From Ascidiimonas meishanensis (lineage in GTDB: Bacteria > Bacteroidota > Bacteroidia > Flavobacteriales > Flavobacteriaceae), in assembly GCF_037782385.1 (NCBI RefSeq), contig NZ_JBBEXD010000007.1, positions 62,001 to 126,000 on the forward strand: a stretch of 64,000 bases of DNA, read 5' to 3'. Made by a program: the position numbers and the translations under genes. Shown here in pieces: positions 35,974-45,794 of the stretch. Within the stretch, counting starts at the first letter, position 1, and each line of letters opens with the position of its first letter. Under the pieces are notes generated by a model that made no database searches, was not told the DNA's origin, and saw only the letters and a program-made list of their open reading frames with translations.

Positions 35974-35981
35974 CAAAAATA
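35974..35981 (-). promoter_or_regulatory. -7 promoter element of the two-gene operon
   Basis: On the minus strand TATTTTTG fits TAnnTTTG. A TTG about 22 bases upstream (within CTTGTTAAAAATTGG) could be the -33 element. It starts a leader of about 70 bases. Confidence 0.5.
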
Positions 35982-36290
35982 GGAAATAGTCGCCAATTTT
36001 TAACAAGTAATTTTGCTATTAAAATTCAGTGGTTGCGCAAATAAGTAAGTGTTCTTTATGAATATTTAATGAGGTAGGTAGTAGTGCGATTTAGTAAGTA
36101 TCTCTTAATTAGGTATCTTATAACTTGATTCCTTTACTAGAAATCACTTTTTTAAAACGCTAAGCGTATGATAAATTATTTTTAATTTTAATAGCATAAT
36201 TCTTTAGTTTTTAAAAAACTTTAAAGTAAATAAATGCTTTTATTGTGGTAAGAAAATTTTCTTAAGGGATTATTGGATAACCTTAGCTAT
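35982..36290. other. Intergenic gap, about 309 bases
   Basis: AT-rich; contains the promoter upstream region of the 1046/572 operon. I see no gene, hairpin or repeat in the remainder. Confidence 0.4.
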
Positions 36291-37058
36291 CTAATTTACC
36301 AGATAAACAAATAAAATTAAGATTAATAGAGTAATCCCAAAACCTATCTTCAAAGTAAACCTGGCAAGACCAAATATAAAATTCATTATTTTCTCAAATT
36401 TTGATGAAACCGATGCAATTGAATTTTGATACGCTTGCAGCTTATTAAGTCCTTGTTCATTTTTTGCTAGGTCTAGGTTTATTTTGTTTTCATCAAATTT
36501 TATCTTATCTGCTGCAAAAATTAAAAATTCCTTAGCCATACTGCCTATAAGCCCTCCAATAATGGGTATTTTATTGGCTGTTGCTTTTACAATCATAGGA
36601 ATAGTAACAATATAAATAATACCTTTAAAAAGTAGATCAAGAACCTCTTTTTCGTTTTCATGAGTCATTTTATGATTAAGTTCAGTCGAGTCCTCAACGG
36701 CAGATTTCATAATATCTAATGAATAATTCATGATCTTTAACATATCTGATTTCATTCTGCCCGTAAGAAAAAGCAACCCAGCTATAAGCCCTACAGTGAG
36801 AAATATGATTAGACCAATAATTCCATATACAAAATAGTCAACATCAACTAAGTCTAGGAAAAAAAATCCGCTTGCATAAATTAATAATGAAATTAAGATG
36901 GGTTTAATAACCCACTGAATTATATATTTTGGGAAAATTATTAGGTCAACTAAATTCTCTGCAACTTCTTCGTTTCTATACTTTTTAACATCAAGACCTA
37001 GTTCACCTTTTATTTTAAGGTCTAACTTTTCAATATCTTCAGAAGTTCTTATTTTCAT
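36291..37058 (-). CDS. Hypothetical multi-helix membrane protein
   Basis: A 255-residue membrane protein with hydrophobic helices around residues 50-72 (IKPILISLLIYASGFFFLDL), 77-99 (VYGIIGLIIFLTVGLIAGLL) and 145-185 (a hairpin ending FLIFAADK). A last helix is at 232-253 (RFTLKIGFGITLLILILFVY). The middle loop has a coiled-coil-like NKINLDLAKNEQGLNKLQA. Function unknown. It lies between the two-gene operon and the DASS transporter cluster, on the same strand, with its own gap. Confidence 0.65.
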   Translation of the reverse strand: MKIRTSEDIEKLDLKIKGELGLDVKKYRNEEVAENLVDLIIFPKYIIQWVIKPILISLLIYASGFFFLDLVDVDYFVYGIIGLIIFLTVGLIAGLLFLTGRMKSDMLKIMNYSLDIMKSAVEDSTELNHKMTHENEKEVLDLLFKGIIYIVTIPMIVKATANKIPIIGGLIGSMAKEFLIFAADKIKFDENKINLDLAKNEQGLNKLQAYQNSIASVSSKFEKIMNFIFGLARFTLKIGFGITLLILILFVYLVN

Positions 37059-37171
37059 TGATAGATTTGTTGATTTTTTCTGAACTAAAATTGTACCTTT
37101 TATAGTTGTTACTTTTTTAAATGGAGCGATATGGTTTAAAGTTAGTATTAAAATCTATCATCATAATTTTA

Positions 37172-37561
37172 TTAGGATTTATTTTTTAATTCACAGTAGA
37201 CTTTTTCAAGTTTTTCCCAATAGTCTTTTTGCATCCATTTAAATAGTTGAAATGATACTTCAATACCCATTTTCTTTACAACATTTCTTTTTTCTAAGGA
37301 ATCTACTATCGTATTGACCAGCCATTCTTCATTAAAACCTGTCCATTCCCCTGCCACACTTAATAAATTGGGTTGTAGTATGGGGAATACCTCATACTTG
37401 TTAATCTCCTTAACTTCATTAAATGAATACGGGCTTTCCAGTATAGTAGAAGCTATATATATGAAATCTGATTCTTGAAGTTCTGTATCCAAATACAATT
37501 CTGATAGTACCATCCAAATAGGTTTTCTTTCCTCAATATTTATAGTTTCTTTCATATACAA
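37172..37561 (-). CDS. Small soluble protein, DUF7079-like
   Basis: A 129-residue cytosolic protein. The stretch RKPIWMVLSELYLDTELQES and the later SPYSFNEVKEINKYEVFPIL (then the NLLSVAGEWTGF block) match my memory of the DUF7079 family; I hold this lightly. Helical, acidic, with an ending EKVYCELKNKS. It starts 12 bases after the DASS transporter stop on the same strand, so they are likely co-transcribed. DUF7079-like proteins often lie next to toxins or transporters; an accessory or immunity role cannot be inferred. Confidence 0.65.
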   Translation of the reverse strand: MYMKETINIEERKPIWMVLSELYLDTELQESDFIYIASTILESPYSFNEVKEINKYEVFPILQPNLLSVAGEWTGFNEEWLVNTIVDSLEKRNVVKKMGIEVSFQLFKWMQKDYWEKLEKVYCELKNKS

Positions 37562-37573
37562 ACCATATTTTAA

Positions 37574-39055
37574 TTACTTTTTCAGTGCTTCAGGGAAAAC
37601 AAAAGGATCAAAATTCCATAAAGCCGGAAGTAGAAAATACGTAAATAAGGTAACGAGTATAATAGAGATGAGGTTAAGCCAAACCCCTGTTTTCACCATA
37701 TCTGGGATGCGTAAATAACCTGAACCAAATACGATCGCATTAGGCGGCGTAGCTACCGGAAGCATAAAAGCACAAGATGCGGCGGCTGTAACTCCTACCA
37801 TTAATAAAAACGGGTGTGCATCAAAAATTAATGCTACAGGCACTATAACGGGTAAGAGCATAGAAGTAGTAGCAAGGTTAGAAGTAACTTCCGTGAGAAA
37901 ATTAACTGCGGCAATCAATATGAATAGTAGTAATAATAAAGAGATTCCTTGTATGGAGGCTAGCTGACTCCCTATCCAGGTGGCCAGTCCGGTTTGAGAA
38001 AACCCTGAGGCAAGTGAGAGTCCGCCACCATATAATAATAAAATTCCCCAGGGAAGCTTTACGGCTTCTTCCCATTGCAAGATCTTCGCTCGTTTTTTCT
38101 GTTTTGCAGGTAGCAAAAACAATACAATTGCAAAAAAGATAGCAATTATAGAATCGTCAATGGTAGGTAAAATAGGTTTGATGAGGTAATCGCGAGACAT
38201 CCAACAAATGGCGGTTAGTATAAATACGATAAGTACAGAGCGTTCTTCATACGATGTTTTACCTAGCTCCTTTAGCAAGCGCTTTATTTCAGATTTTCCA
38301 CCAGGAAAGCCTTTTTGTTTGAACTTAAATGCATAGCGAGTGAGGTATAGCCAACAGATAATTAAAAGAATAATGGAAAGAGGCAATCCAAACTTCATCC
38401 ATTGTAAAAAGGTGATTTCAATACCATACGAATCAGATAAAATTCCGCTTAGCACCAAGTTAGGAGGTGTGCCAATTAAAGTAGCAATACCTCCAATAGA
38501 AGCCGCATACCCAATAGCGAGCATCAATGCTTTTCCAAAAATTTGTGTTTCATTTTCTGGGGTTAGCGGATTGTCTTTTAGCTGTGCAACAATCGCCATT
38601 CCTATAGGGAGCATCATCACTGCCGTAGCTGTATTAGAAATCCACATAGATAGAAATGCGGTGGCCACCATAAACCCTAGAATGATACTTTTAACGCTGG
38701 TGCCTATTAGGTTAATGATATTTAAAGCGATACGCCTATGGAGATTCCATTTTTCAATGGCAATCGCCAAGATAAAACCACCAATAAACAGAAAAATATA
38801 TTTGTGTCCGTAACCAGCGGTGGTGGTTGCTAAATCTAAAGCACCCGTTAGTGGAAAAAGTACAATAGGTAATAGAGCGGTAACCGCAATAGGCACTACT
38901 TCTAGCGTCCACCAAAGCGCAATCCACACCGTAGAAGCAAGTACCGCATTGGCACTGTTATTTAAACCTTCTGGATAAAAATAAAGACGGATATACGCAA
39001 ATAACAAAGGCCCTGCGACCAGGCCAAAAGAACGTAGATTTTTTTGTGTGAGCAT
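37574..39055 (-). CDS. DASS-family sodium/dicarboxylate (SLC13) symporter
   Basis: A 493-residue transporter with about 11 to 13 helices. Two Ser-Asn-Thr signatures are visible: ISNTATAVMMLPIGMA and LTEVTSNLATTSMLLPVIVP, plus a TPPNLVLSGIL loop and TPPNAIVFGSGY, the sodium and substrate clamp motifs of the DASS fold (VcINDY type). Transports C4-dicarboxylates such as succinate, or sulfate/citrate in relatives, with sodium. Inner membrane. First gene of a short unit with the downstream 129-residue gene. Confidence 0.9.
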   Translation of the reverse strand: MLTQKNLRSFGLVAGPLLFAYIRLYFYPEGLNNSANAVLASTVWIALWWTLEVVPIAVTALLPIVLFPLTGALDLATTTAGYGHKYIFLFIGGFILAIAIEKWNLHRRIALNIINLIGTSVKSIILGFMVATAFLSMWISNTATAVMMLPIGMAIVAQLKDNPLTPENETQIFGKALMLAIGYAASIGGIATLIGTPPNLVLSGILSDSYGIEITFLQWMKFGLPLSIILLIICWLYLTRYAFKFKQKGFPGGKSEIKRLLKELGKTSYEERSVLIVFILTAICWMSRDYLIKPILPTIDDSIIAIFFAIVLFLLPAKQKKRAKILQWEEAVKLPWGILLLYGGGLSLASGFSQTGLATWIGSQLASIQGISLLLLLFILIAAVNFLTEVTSNLATTSMLLPVIVPVALIFDAHPFLLMVGVTAAASCAFMLPVATPPNAIVFGSGYLRIPDMVKTGVWLNLISIILVTLFTYFLLPALWNFDPFVFPEALKK

Positions 39056-39229
39056 GGGGTGTCAATGCATTGATGGTTGCCAAGGTTAAATATAGCGATA
39101 TAAAATGAACCTTGCTCAATGAAGGAGACGAGGGAATATTAAATTAGAATCTAGGGGGGATTCTCTAAATAACCTCAACTTTAAAAACTTGGGCAAATAT
39201 ACTTTTGAATCATATACACCCTAATTTTT

Positions 39230-39487
39230 TTGAGGGTTTTTCCAGTTTCTGGATGTAGCCCTATCCTGAAAACGAATTCCCTATTCAAGAAAATAGACCC
39301 GTCAATTTTTTTTAATTCCTTACCCAGTTCTTCAGAGATGGTTTTTATTTGTACCGGAAGGTATAGCAAGAGATACCATCTTAAAGAAAGCTGCAAAGGC
39401 ATTTCTGGTTGTCAGGGGTCAGTGGTTGAATTATCATTAGAAGAAGCTTATAAAAAAGGTAGAAACCTTTGTGGGTGGGAGGATTAA
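39230..39487 (+). pseudogene. Small gene with ICTG/CKG motif, probably truncated at the 5' end
   Basis: A 50-residue conserved core from the ATG at 39338: VFICTGRYSKRYHLKESCKG, then ISGCQGSVVELSLEEAYKKGRN and CGWED. This Cys/His pattern (ICTGxxSKxYHxxxxCKG) occurs in short exported flavobacterial proteins that normally carry a signal peptide directly before the VxICTG strand. Here the upstream 36 codons (MRVFPVSGCSPILK) do not look like a signal, so the front is lost or replaced. The minus strand in this stretch also reads as open (LKKIDGSIFLNREFVFRIGL), but I could not identify it. Confidence 0.45.
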
Positions 39488-39855
39488 TAGATAAGTAGTG
39501 AAATGGATTTAGCGCTTTAGAATCCAAATTTCTATTTTAGTTGCAAGTTCAAGAAACAAGGCTAAAATTATGTAAAGCCTTCATTTAAATCCTTTACAAA
39601 ATAATTAGACTATTATCCTTGCAGGACAATATGATGCTTTTGCAGAAGTTTTTTTCAGAAAACAGACTTTTTTAGAATATTTGGGTAAATAAATAACGAG
39701 TTAGTTATGAAAAAGTAAGATAGCGATTTCTGTTTTTAAAGCCATTAAAGAGTAATTATTTATTAATAGAAGTAACGGCATAATAACTTACGAAAAAATA
39801 ATAAGAAACACTAACTTTAACCATATTAATTTTCTCACTTTTAATTGAATTAATT
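39488..39855. other. Intergenic gap, 368 bases
   Basis: AT-rich upstream region of the two-component pair. No -7 element in the exact TAnnTTTG form, no tRNA and no hairpin supported. Confidence 0.35.
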
Positions 39856-40926
39856 GTGCCCTATCGTAACAAAACTTCTAAGATAAAAGTAAATAGGAAT
39901 ATAGCTATTCATTTCTTTTTATGGTTTATGGTGCCGCTAGTAATTGCATTTTTTGCATGGATAAGGCGACCGGCATTTTATCTCGCAAGAACAAATTTAC
40001 CTATTGAAAGCTTCTATGATGTTTTTGTAGAGAACTTTATTTTAGTGCTACTTTTAATGATTGTAGGTGCAATCTCATTTTATGGAACTTTCTATATACT
40101 TGCTCCTAAGTATTTGAAAAATAATCATAACACGGTGTTTAGGTTTGGTATATTATCATGGTTATTGTTTCCATTGGCTATAGTATCCATATATAAGATT
40201 TTTTATTTTACATTTGATTGGTTTTATTCTTTATTCATCTTTATAGCCTATACCACCTCTACCATTTTTTTAATTTTAGCCGGATTTCTGCGAAGTTATA
40301 TCTATGGGCAACATATGAAGTTAGAAAAAGAACTAGTGGAAAAAGATCGATTGAAGATGCAATTAGCATTATTAAAGTCCAAGATTGATCCACATTTTTT
40401 ATTTAATGTTATCAATAATATAGATGTATTAATTGAAACAAATCCTGTAAAGGGATCTGAATATCTTAAAAATTTGAGTGAATTGTTGCGTTTTACTCTT
40501 TATAGAACCGATGAAGACCTAATACTACTCACAGAAGAAATCACCTATATTGATCATTATATTGCCTTAGAAAGAATACGATCTACAAATGAGAAATTTG
40601 TGAATTTTCAAATTTCCGGGAATCCAGAGGGGCGATTTATAGCTTCTATGGTATATATTGTTTTCATTGAGAACGCAATGAAGTTTGTTGCCAGTCGTAA
40701 AACGGATAAAGCAGTTGAAATATTTCTTACTATTTATGAAGATTCAATTGTTTTTAAAGTTACCAATAGCATGGGCAATAAACTGCTTGTAGAGAATAAA
40801 GATAGTGGTAAAGGTCTTGATATGGTCAAACAGCGATTAGATTTATTGTATGGAAACCGATATGATTTGATAGTAGAAACAAATTCTGATACGTATACGG
40901 TAGTCCTTCAAATTATAGATCAATGA
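39856..40926 (+). CDS. LytS-like sensor histidine kinase (HisKA_7TM/His_kinase type)
   Basis: A 356-residue membrane sensor with four predicted N-terminal helices (about 17-36, 61-84, 98-115, 122-147), then a cytoplasmic kinase. The H-box is KSKIDPHFLFNVINNIDVLI with His180. The N-box is around VFIENAMKFVASRKT and the G-box around GNKLLVENKDSGKGLDMVKQ, as in the LytS/YehU histidine-kinase group (PF06580). Translation starts with GTG at 39856. It overlaps the response regulator gene by 4 bases (ATGA), so the pair is coupled. The sensed signal is unknown. Confidence 0.9.
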   Translation: MPYRNKTSKIKVNRNIAIHFFLWFMVPLVIAFFAWIRRPAFYLARTNLPIESFYDVFVENFILVLLLMIVGAISFYGTFYILAPKYLKNNHNTVFRFGILSWLLFPLAIVSIYKIFYFTFDWFYSLFIFIAYTTSTIFLILAGFLRSYIYGQHMKLEKELVEKDRLKMQLALLKSKIDPHFLFNVINNIDVLIETNPVKGSEYLKNLSELLRFTLYRTDEDLILLTEEITYIDHYIALERIRSTNEKFVNFQISGNPEGRFIASMVYIVFIENAMKFVASRKTDKAVEIFLTIYEDSIVFKVTNSMGNKLLVENKDSGKGLDMVKQRLDLLYGNRYDLIVETNSDTYTVVLQIIDQ

Positions 40927-41615
40927 AAATACAATGTATTATAATAGAAGATGAGCCTCTGGCTATGGAACGTACCAGTAATTATGTAAAGAAGGTTCCT
41001 TATCTTGAATTAAAGGCCACATTCTACAATGCATTGGAGGCAATGGAATATCTTAAAACAGAAACTATTGAGTTATTGTTTTTAGATATTGAAATGGATG
41101 AAGTTTCAGGAATTGAATTGTTAGAATCTATAAAAAAACCGCCATTAGTAATTGTTACTACAGCTTATGAAAAATATGCAATTAGGGGATTTGAGTTACA
41201 GGTGGTAGATTATCTTCTTAAGCCTTTTACATTTAGCCGTTTTCTTCAAGCAGTTGAAAATGCTTCGGAAAAGATTCCACAAATAACGGAGAAGGTTTCA
41301 GATGATTTTGTTTTTTTGAAAAGCGCCTACAGAATTGAAAAAATTGCCTTAGATGAAATTCTGTTTATTGAAGGAATGCGGGATTATAGAAATGTTCAGA
41401 CACTCAATAAAAAGATTTTGGTGAGTTATACTTTTGGACAGCTTGAAAATCGCCTACCTACTAATAATTTTTTGAGGGTTCATAAATCTTATATGATCAA
41501 TATACAGCATATTGATTTTGTAGAACGAAATAGTGTACAGGTTAAAAATAAACGCATTCCTATTTCGGAAAGCTATAAAAAAGCCTTTTTTGAAAAAATA
41601 GATTTTATGGAGTAA
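40923..41615 (+). CDS. LytTR-family response regulator
   Basis: A 230-residue two-domain regulator. The receiver domain has the acidic pair Glu9-Asp10, phospho-acceptor Asp55 in LFLDIEMDEVSG, Thr80 and Lys100 in DYLLKPFTFSRF. The LytTR DNA-binding domain occupies about residues 135-230, with KSAYRIEKIALDEILFIEGM, DYRNVQTLNKKILVSYTFGQ and LRVHKSYMINIQHIDFVERN. LytTR regulators bind asymmetric direct repeats with spacing near 12 bases. The gene ends 332 bases before the divergent unknown gene. It might control the nearby catabolic operon, but that lies beyond an intervening gene. Confidence 0.93.
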   Translation: MKIQCIIIEDEPLAMERTSNYVKKVPYLELKATFYNALEAMEYLKTETIELLFLDIEMDEVSGIELLESIKKPPLVIVTTAYEKYAIRGFELQVVDYLLKPFTFSRFLQAVENASEKIPQITEKVSDDFVFLKSAYRIEKIALDEILFIEGMRDYRNVQTLNKKILVSYTFGQLENRLPTNNFLRVHKSYMINIQHIDFVERNSVQVKNKRIPISESYKKAFFEKIDFME

Positions 41616-41701
41616 ATGGGTCTGTAAATCAAATTCTATAACTAAATTCTATAGCCCCAAACGAATTAGCGTTTAATGCCAATGGAGTTCTATTCGAGAA
41701 T

Positions 41702-41914
41702 TTAACATAAAGTTTTTAACCGTAAGGCTCTATTATGTTGTAGGCTCATCCATTTCCTTTTCGCGTTCTTTGAGGCAAGAGATATCAATTTTGGTAGAGC
41801 AATATCATAGGTGAAGCCCTTTAGTCTTAGCCACTTTGGGTACTTGGTGATGAATCCCTTTACAGACTTGATACCATTAAGGCATCCCCTTTTTGCGTAG
41901 GGTTCATATAGCTT
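41702..41914 (-). pseudogene. Fragment of an unidentified gene, no start codon
   Basis: A minus-strand frame stays open for 70 codons and reads coherently: YAKRGCLNGIKSVKGFITKY, then KWLRLKGFTYDIALPKLISL and KNAKRKWMSLQHNRALRLK, ending at the TAA at 41702. It begins right after an in-frame stop, with no ATG, GTG or TTG in a useful place. The basic, Trp-containing composition suggests a nucleic-acid-associated protein, but the family is not recognised. Likely the remnant of a larger gene. Confidence 0.35.
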
Positions 41915-41947
41915 TTATTCATGATCATTTGTATTTATCAAACTAGT

Positions 41948-43246
41948 TTACAGGTATTTATTGATTTTTGTATTAAAGTGATCCTCCAAATCAGTCTTAG
42001 TTAAATAGAACTCTTTATTACGTTCCATAAACTTCTTTAGCTTTTTATTCTTTTTCCAAAGTAAGACGCTGCCATTTAATATGTTAGCTCCAGAGTAGAC
42101 AAGCATTTGCCCTAGAAATAAGTCTCTTTCTAGAGGTTGAACTTGTATGGAAAATTGTGAAAAAGACGTGTTCTTTTCACTAAATTCCGATATCAGGTAA
42201 TTCTCTGTTCTACTAATTCTACCAATTCCTTTGAAATTAGTATTGTTTACTTTAAATTTTAATTCTCCTAGTTCATTTAAAACCTCAAAAGATACAGGAA
42301 TTAGGTAGTTGTTTTTATCTAAATAAAACCCGAGATAATCACCAATTAGAAAATTTACAATTTCAAGTCTATTAATTGAAATGGAGAGGTCTGAGTCTTT
42401 GTGTGGCAAAATACTTTCCACCTCCATACGTTGGGAATATAAGTAATGATGAAAAATTGGATTTATATCTTTCGATTTTACTTTTAAATCTTGTGCATCT
42501 TTATCCAGTACTTGCTCAAAAATTATTTTACCAATTACAGGACTATTATTTCTGTTAAAACCACAGTAAGCTCCTAATAGTACTGGTTTTGATTGCATAT
42601 TATTACCGTAAAATAAATTCACAAAACATTCTTTATTCAAGCTTGAATTTTCTTTACTAAAATAAAAAGATAAGGCGCTCTCACCTGTTGGAACACACTT
42701 CCCAAAATAAGTATAAAAGGTTGGTTCTAAATTTCTTTCCCAATATAATATTTCCCAGGAAGCTGTTTTCATTTTATAAATGGTGAATTTAGATTTGATG
42801 TAATATTGTCTGTCTTCTACATAGTAGCCAACATAATAAAGCGCATCTATATCATTAGATGAGTCATTAAAATTACTCCCTTCTTCTTCTCGGATAGCTG
42901 CATTTATAAAAGGAGAATTAGTTATATATTGCGTATAGTTACTATAGCCAGCAGTAAGAATTAAAAGCGATAAATAATCTCTCCTTAACTTAATGTATTT
43001 GCTATTACCTCTATCAACCTCCCTTATTTTGTTATATAAATATTTCCCATTTATCCATTGACCTGTTATTTCAGTTATAAACCCTTTTAAGCTTGGACGT
43101 TTTTCATCATAATCTCCAAATCCGTAGAGTTGAAATACGGTTAATGTTTTTATTTCTATGCTATAATGTTTAGAAAAAATCGCTAAAAGCTCATTGTGAA
43201 GCCCTATTATAAGCCCATTTGACACTTGAATTCCTCTAGTATTCAT
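41948..43246 (-). CDS. 432-residue protein of unknown function
   Basis: A soluble protein with no signal peptide. Helical N-terminus (MNTRGIQVSNGLIIGLHNEL), then a basic stretch GNSKYIKLRRDYLSLLILTA. The middle and C-terminal parts are rich in Tyr, Asn and beta strands (YYVGYYVEDRQYYIKSKFTI, LGFYLDKNNYLIPVSFEVLN). The last 90 residues include QPLERDLFLGQMLVYSGANI and a Lys-rich WKKNKKLKKFMERNKEF. I recognise no family. It is transcribed away from the TonB receptor and lies between the two-component pair and the operon, so a regulatory or sensory role is possible but unproven. Confidence 0.6.
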   Translation of the reverse strand: MNTRGIQVSNGLIIGLHNELLAIFSKHYSIEIKTLTVFQLYGFGDYDEKRPSLKGFITEITGQWINGKYLYNKIREVDRGNSKYIKLRRDYLSLLILTAGYSNYTQYITNSPFINAAIREEEGSNFNDSSNDIDALYYVGYYVEDRQYYIKSKFTIYKMKTASWEILYWERNLEPTFYTYFGKCVPTGESALSFYFSKENSSLNKECFVNLFYGNNMQSKPVLLGAYCGFNRNNSPVIGKIIFEQVLDKDAQDLKVKSKDINPIFHHYLYSQRMEVESILPHKDSDLSISINRLEIVNFLIGDYLGFYLDKNNYLIPVSFEVLNELGELKFKVNNTNFKGIGRISRTENYLISEFSEKNTSFSQFSIQVQPLERDLFLGQMLVYSGANILNGSVLLWKKNKKLKKFMERNKEFYLTKTDLEDHFNTKINKYL

Positions 43247-43391
43247 ATCTTAAATCAATTTAACTGTTTTTAAAAATACGCATATTCCATTTAAATTCCT
43301 GTTATAAATTAATAATATCAAAGGATTAGGAATAATGGAATTAATATTATTTAGTTTGTATACTTGCTCAACTAACGTAAAATTAAGTAAA

Positions 43392-45794
43392 ATGAAAAAG
43401 CTATTTCTATGCATTTTTTGCATCGCAACTCTTTCGTTATCTGGGCAAACATTAAAAGATATAGGTGGTACAGTCTATGACGATGCTGGTGCCCCATTGC
43501 CTGGTGCAACTATTGTTGAAAAAGACAATCCTACCAACGGAGTTACTACAGATTTTAATGGCGAATTTATCATCACTGTAAGTGAAGGAGCCAAAGAAAT
43601 AGTTGTGTCTTATTTGGGTTTTGAAACAAAGACTGTCCAAATTACGAGTGACAATCTTACTATTAGTTTAAAAGTTGAGGCCAGTCAATTAGATGGTGTT
43701 ACCATTAAAGGGTTTTCCTCTGTTGCCAGTAGAGCAAGAAATAGAGCTCAAGCTATTCAGAGTCTTCCTGAGACTACTGTTGCTTTAAATGGAGCTGCCA
43801 TTGAGACCAGTGGTATTGATAATATTCAATCTTTTACATCACAAATATCTAATGTAACATTTACAGAAGCACAACAACCTGGGGTGAATTTTTTGACTGT
43901 TCGTGGAATTTCTCAAATTAGAAATGCAGAATCTCCAGTTGCTGTTGTAATTGATGGTATGACATTGCCAGATGCTAGTGCAATGAATATGTCTTTATAT
44001 GATATTGAATTACTGGAATTTGTTAAAGGACCACAAGGAACATTGTATGGTAAAAATGCCATCGCGGGTGCTATAAATATTGTTACAAAAGATCCAACAA
44101 ATGTCAATAAAACCAAAGTAATGTTAACCGCAGGTAATGGAGGATTGTTAGGGGCTGGTTTATCGTCTTCGGGAGCATTAGTTAAGAGTAAACTATTCTA
44201 TAGTATTAATGGAAGATATAGCACTTTTGATGGGTTAATTAACAATACCTTTTTAAATCAAAAAGTAGATTTCTCAAATGAATACAATGTTAGAGCAAAA
44301 TTAAAATACAGATTTAATCCAAGATGGTCTGCTACTTTTGTACAAGATAATTTTAAAGTTGAAGCAGGTGGTAATTACTACGTTACCAAAACCGATATTT
44401 TTGACCCTACAATTCCTGTGCTTGCAGATGATGATTATTCTAGTGAGCCTTTTGGCGATATACTTGGAGATTCAGAATTGTCTAACTCGCTGAGTAGTTT
44501 TAAGGTAGAAGGTTCACTGGAAAAAGCAAAATTCCAGTCTGTAACCTCTTTCAATGCCACCAGACGCTATTATATTGGAGAAAACGATTATTCTCAATAT
44601 GCTTTTAGTAAGGTATCTCAACAATCAGATTCAGATACATTTAGCCAAGAATTTAGATTGACATCCAATGTTAATGAAAATTCTAAATTCAATTATACAG
44701 TTGGTACGTTGTTTCAAAATAGTAAACGCTATCTAAATACATCTACCTTTCTAAATAGAACTTATTATGAAGGTGGTTTTATAGATGCCTCTGCAGAAAA
44801 TGCAAACTATAGCACAGACCCATTAGTAGGAAACGATGATGATAATACCATACAGACATTAGCTGGTTTTGGTTTTGTAGACTATAAATTAACATCAAAA
44901 TTTACGATATCTGCAGGAGTGCGTGTAGATTATGATAAACTAACAAATGAATCGCGTATATCCAATACCAGTATTGAAAATGATATCACCGTATGGCAAC
45001 CAAAATTTTCATTGGCTTATGAATTCTCTGAAACAGTATTGGTGTATGCTAACTATGGGCGTGGCTATAGAAGTGGGGGATTTAATTCTGATGAGACTGT
45101 AAAATTTGGTAAAACTTACGAGCCTGAATTTACCAATAACTATGAGATTGGTTTAAAAACGAGTTTCCTAAATAATAGAATTATTTTCAATAATGCATTT
45201 TACCAAATTGATTTCGAGAATCAACAACAATATACCTTTATTCCATTAACTCCAGCAGTACTGGGGATCTATAATTTTGAAGAATCTGAAATTGTAGGTT
45301 TTGAATCTGAAATAAAATTTAGAGCTACCAATAATCTTGATTTCTTCGCGAGTTTAGGATTAAATGATGGTGAAATCAAAAAAGGAACTTATAACAGATT
45401 AACAAATGCTGCAGCCTTTGATTATGAAACAAATGAAGAGGTTGATGTTAGTGGAAATACCTCTCCATTTACCATAAAAAGTACGTTTCAAGTGGGAGCC
45501 AATGCTAATTTTGAATTAGCAGAAAAATCAACTTTAGGATTTCATGTCAACGTAGACAGTAGAGGAGAGCAATACTGGGATCCTTTAGAAGAATACCAAC
45601 AAGAACCATATACACTGGTGAACGCCAGAGTGAATTTAAAGTTGAATAAATTCGGCCTAACCATTTGGGCGAATAACATTTTTGATACTCAATTCAATAC
45701 AGAATTTTTTCCAACAGCAGAATTTGGCTTTAGCAATTTAAGATTTCCAAACACGCCAACTACGGTGGGTATAGATCTTTCTTACAACTTCTAA
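43392..45794 (+). CDS. TonB-dependent outer-membrane receptor
   Basis: About 800 residues. The ATG at 43392 (MKKLFLCIFCIATLSLSGQ) gives a clear signal peptide; an upstream ATG adds 19 residues. An N-terminal carboxypeptidase-regulatory-like domain (GTVYDDAGAPLPGATIVEKD) is followed by the plug (QSLPETTVALNGAAIETSGI; VDGMTLPDASAMNMSLYDIE; KGPQGTLYGKNAIAGAINIV) and the barrel, ending with a typical last strand GIDLSYNF. It is of the single-gene, siderophore/vitamin-like type (YGRGYRSGGFN), without a SusD partner. Position 104 bases upstream of the hydantoinase operon suggests uptake of the same substrate. Confidence 0.92.
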   Translation: MKKLFLCIFCIATLSLSGQTLKDIGGTVYDDAGAPLPGATIVEKDNPTNGVTTDFNGEFIITVSEGAKEIVVSYLGFETKTVQITSDNLTISLKVEASQLDGVTIKGFSSVASRARNRAQAIQSLPETTVALNGAAIETSGIDNIQSFTSQISNVTFTEAQQPGVNFLTVRGISQIRNAESPVAVVIDGMTLPDASAMNMSLYDIELLEFVKGPQGTLYGKNAIAGAINIVTKDPTNVNKTKVMLTAGNGGLLGAGLSSSGALVKSKLFYSINGRYSTFDGLINNTFLNQKVDFSNEYNVRAKLKYRFNPRWSATFVQDNFKVEAGGNYYVTKTDIFDPTIPVLADDDYSSEPFGDILGDSELSNSLSSFKVEGSLEKAKFQSVTSFNATRRYYIGENDYSQYAFSKVSQQSDSDTFSQEFRLTSNVNENSKFNYTVGTLFQNSKRYLNTSTFLNRTYYEGGFIDASAENANYSTDPLVGNDDDNTIQTLAGFGFVDYKLTSKFTISAGVRVDYDKLTNESRISNTSIENDITVWQPKFSLAYEFSETVLVYANYGRGYRSGGFNSDETVKFGKTYEPEFTNNYEIGLKTSFLNNRIIFNNAFYQIDFENQQQYTFIPLTPAVLGIYNFEESEIVGFESEIKFRATNNLDFFASLGLNDGEIKKGTYNRLTNAAAFDYETNEEVDVSGNTSPFTIKSTFQVGANANFELAEKSTLGFHVNVDSRGEQYWDPLEEYQQEPYTLVNARVNLKLNKFGLTIWANNIFDTQFNTEFFPTAEFGFSNLRFPNTPTTVGIDLSYNF

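Noticed and set aside
38340..38813. Plus-strand frame of 157 codons antisense to the DASS transporter
   Set aside because: Lies entirely over transporter helices with strong motifs; no support of its own.
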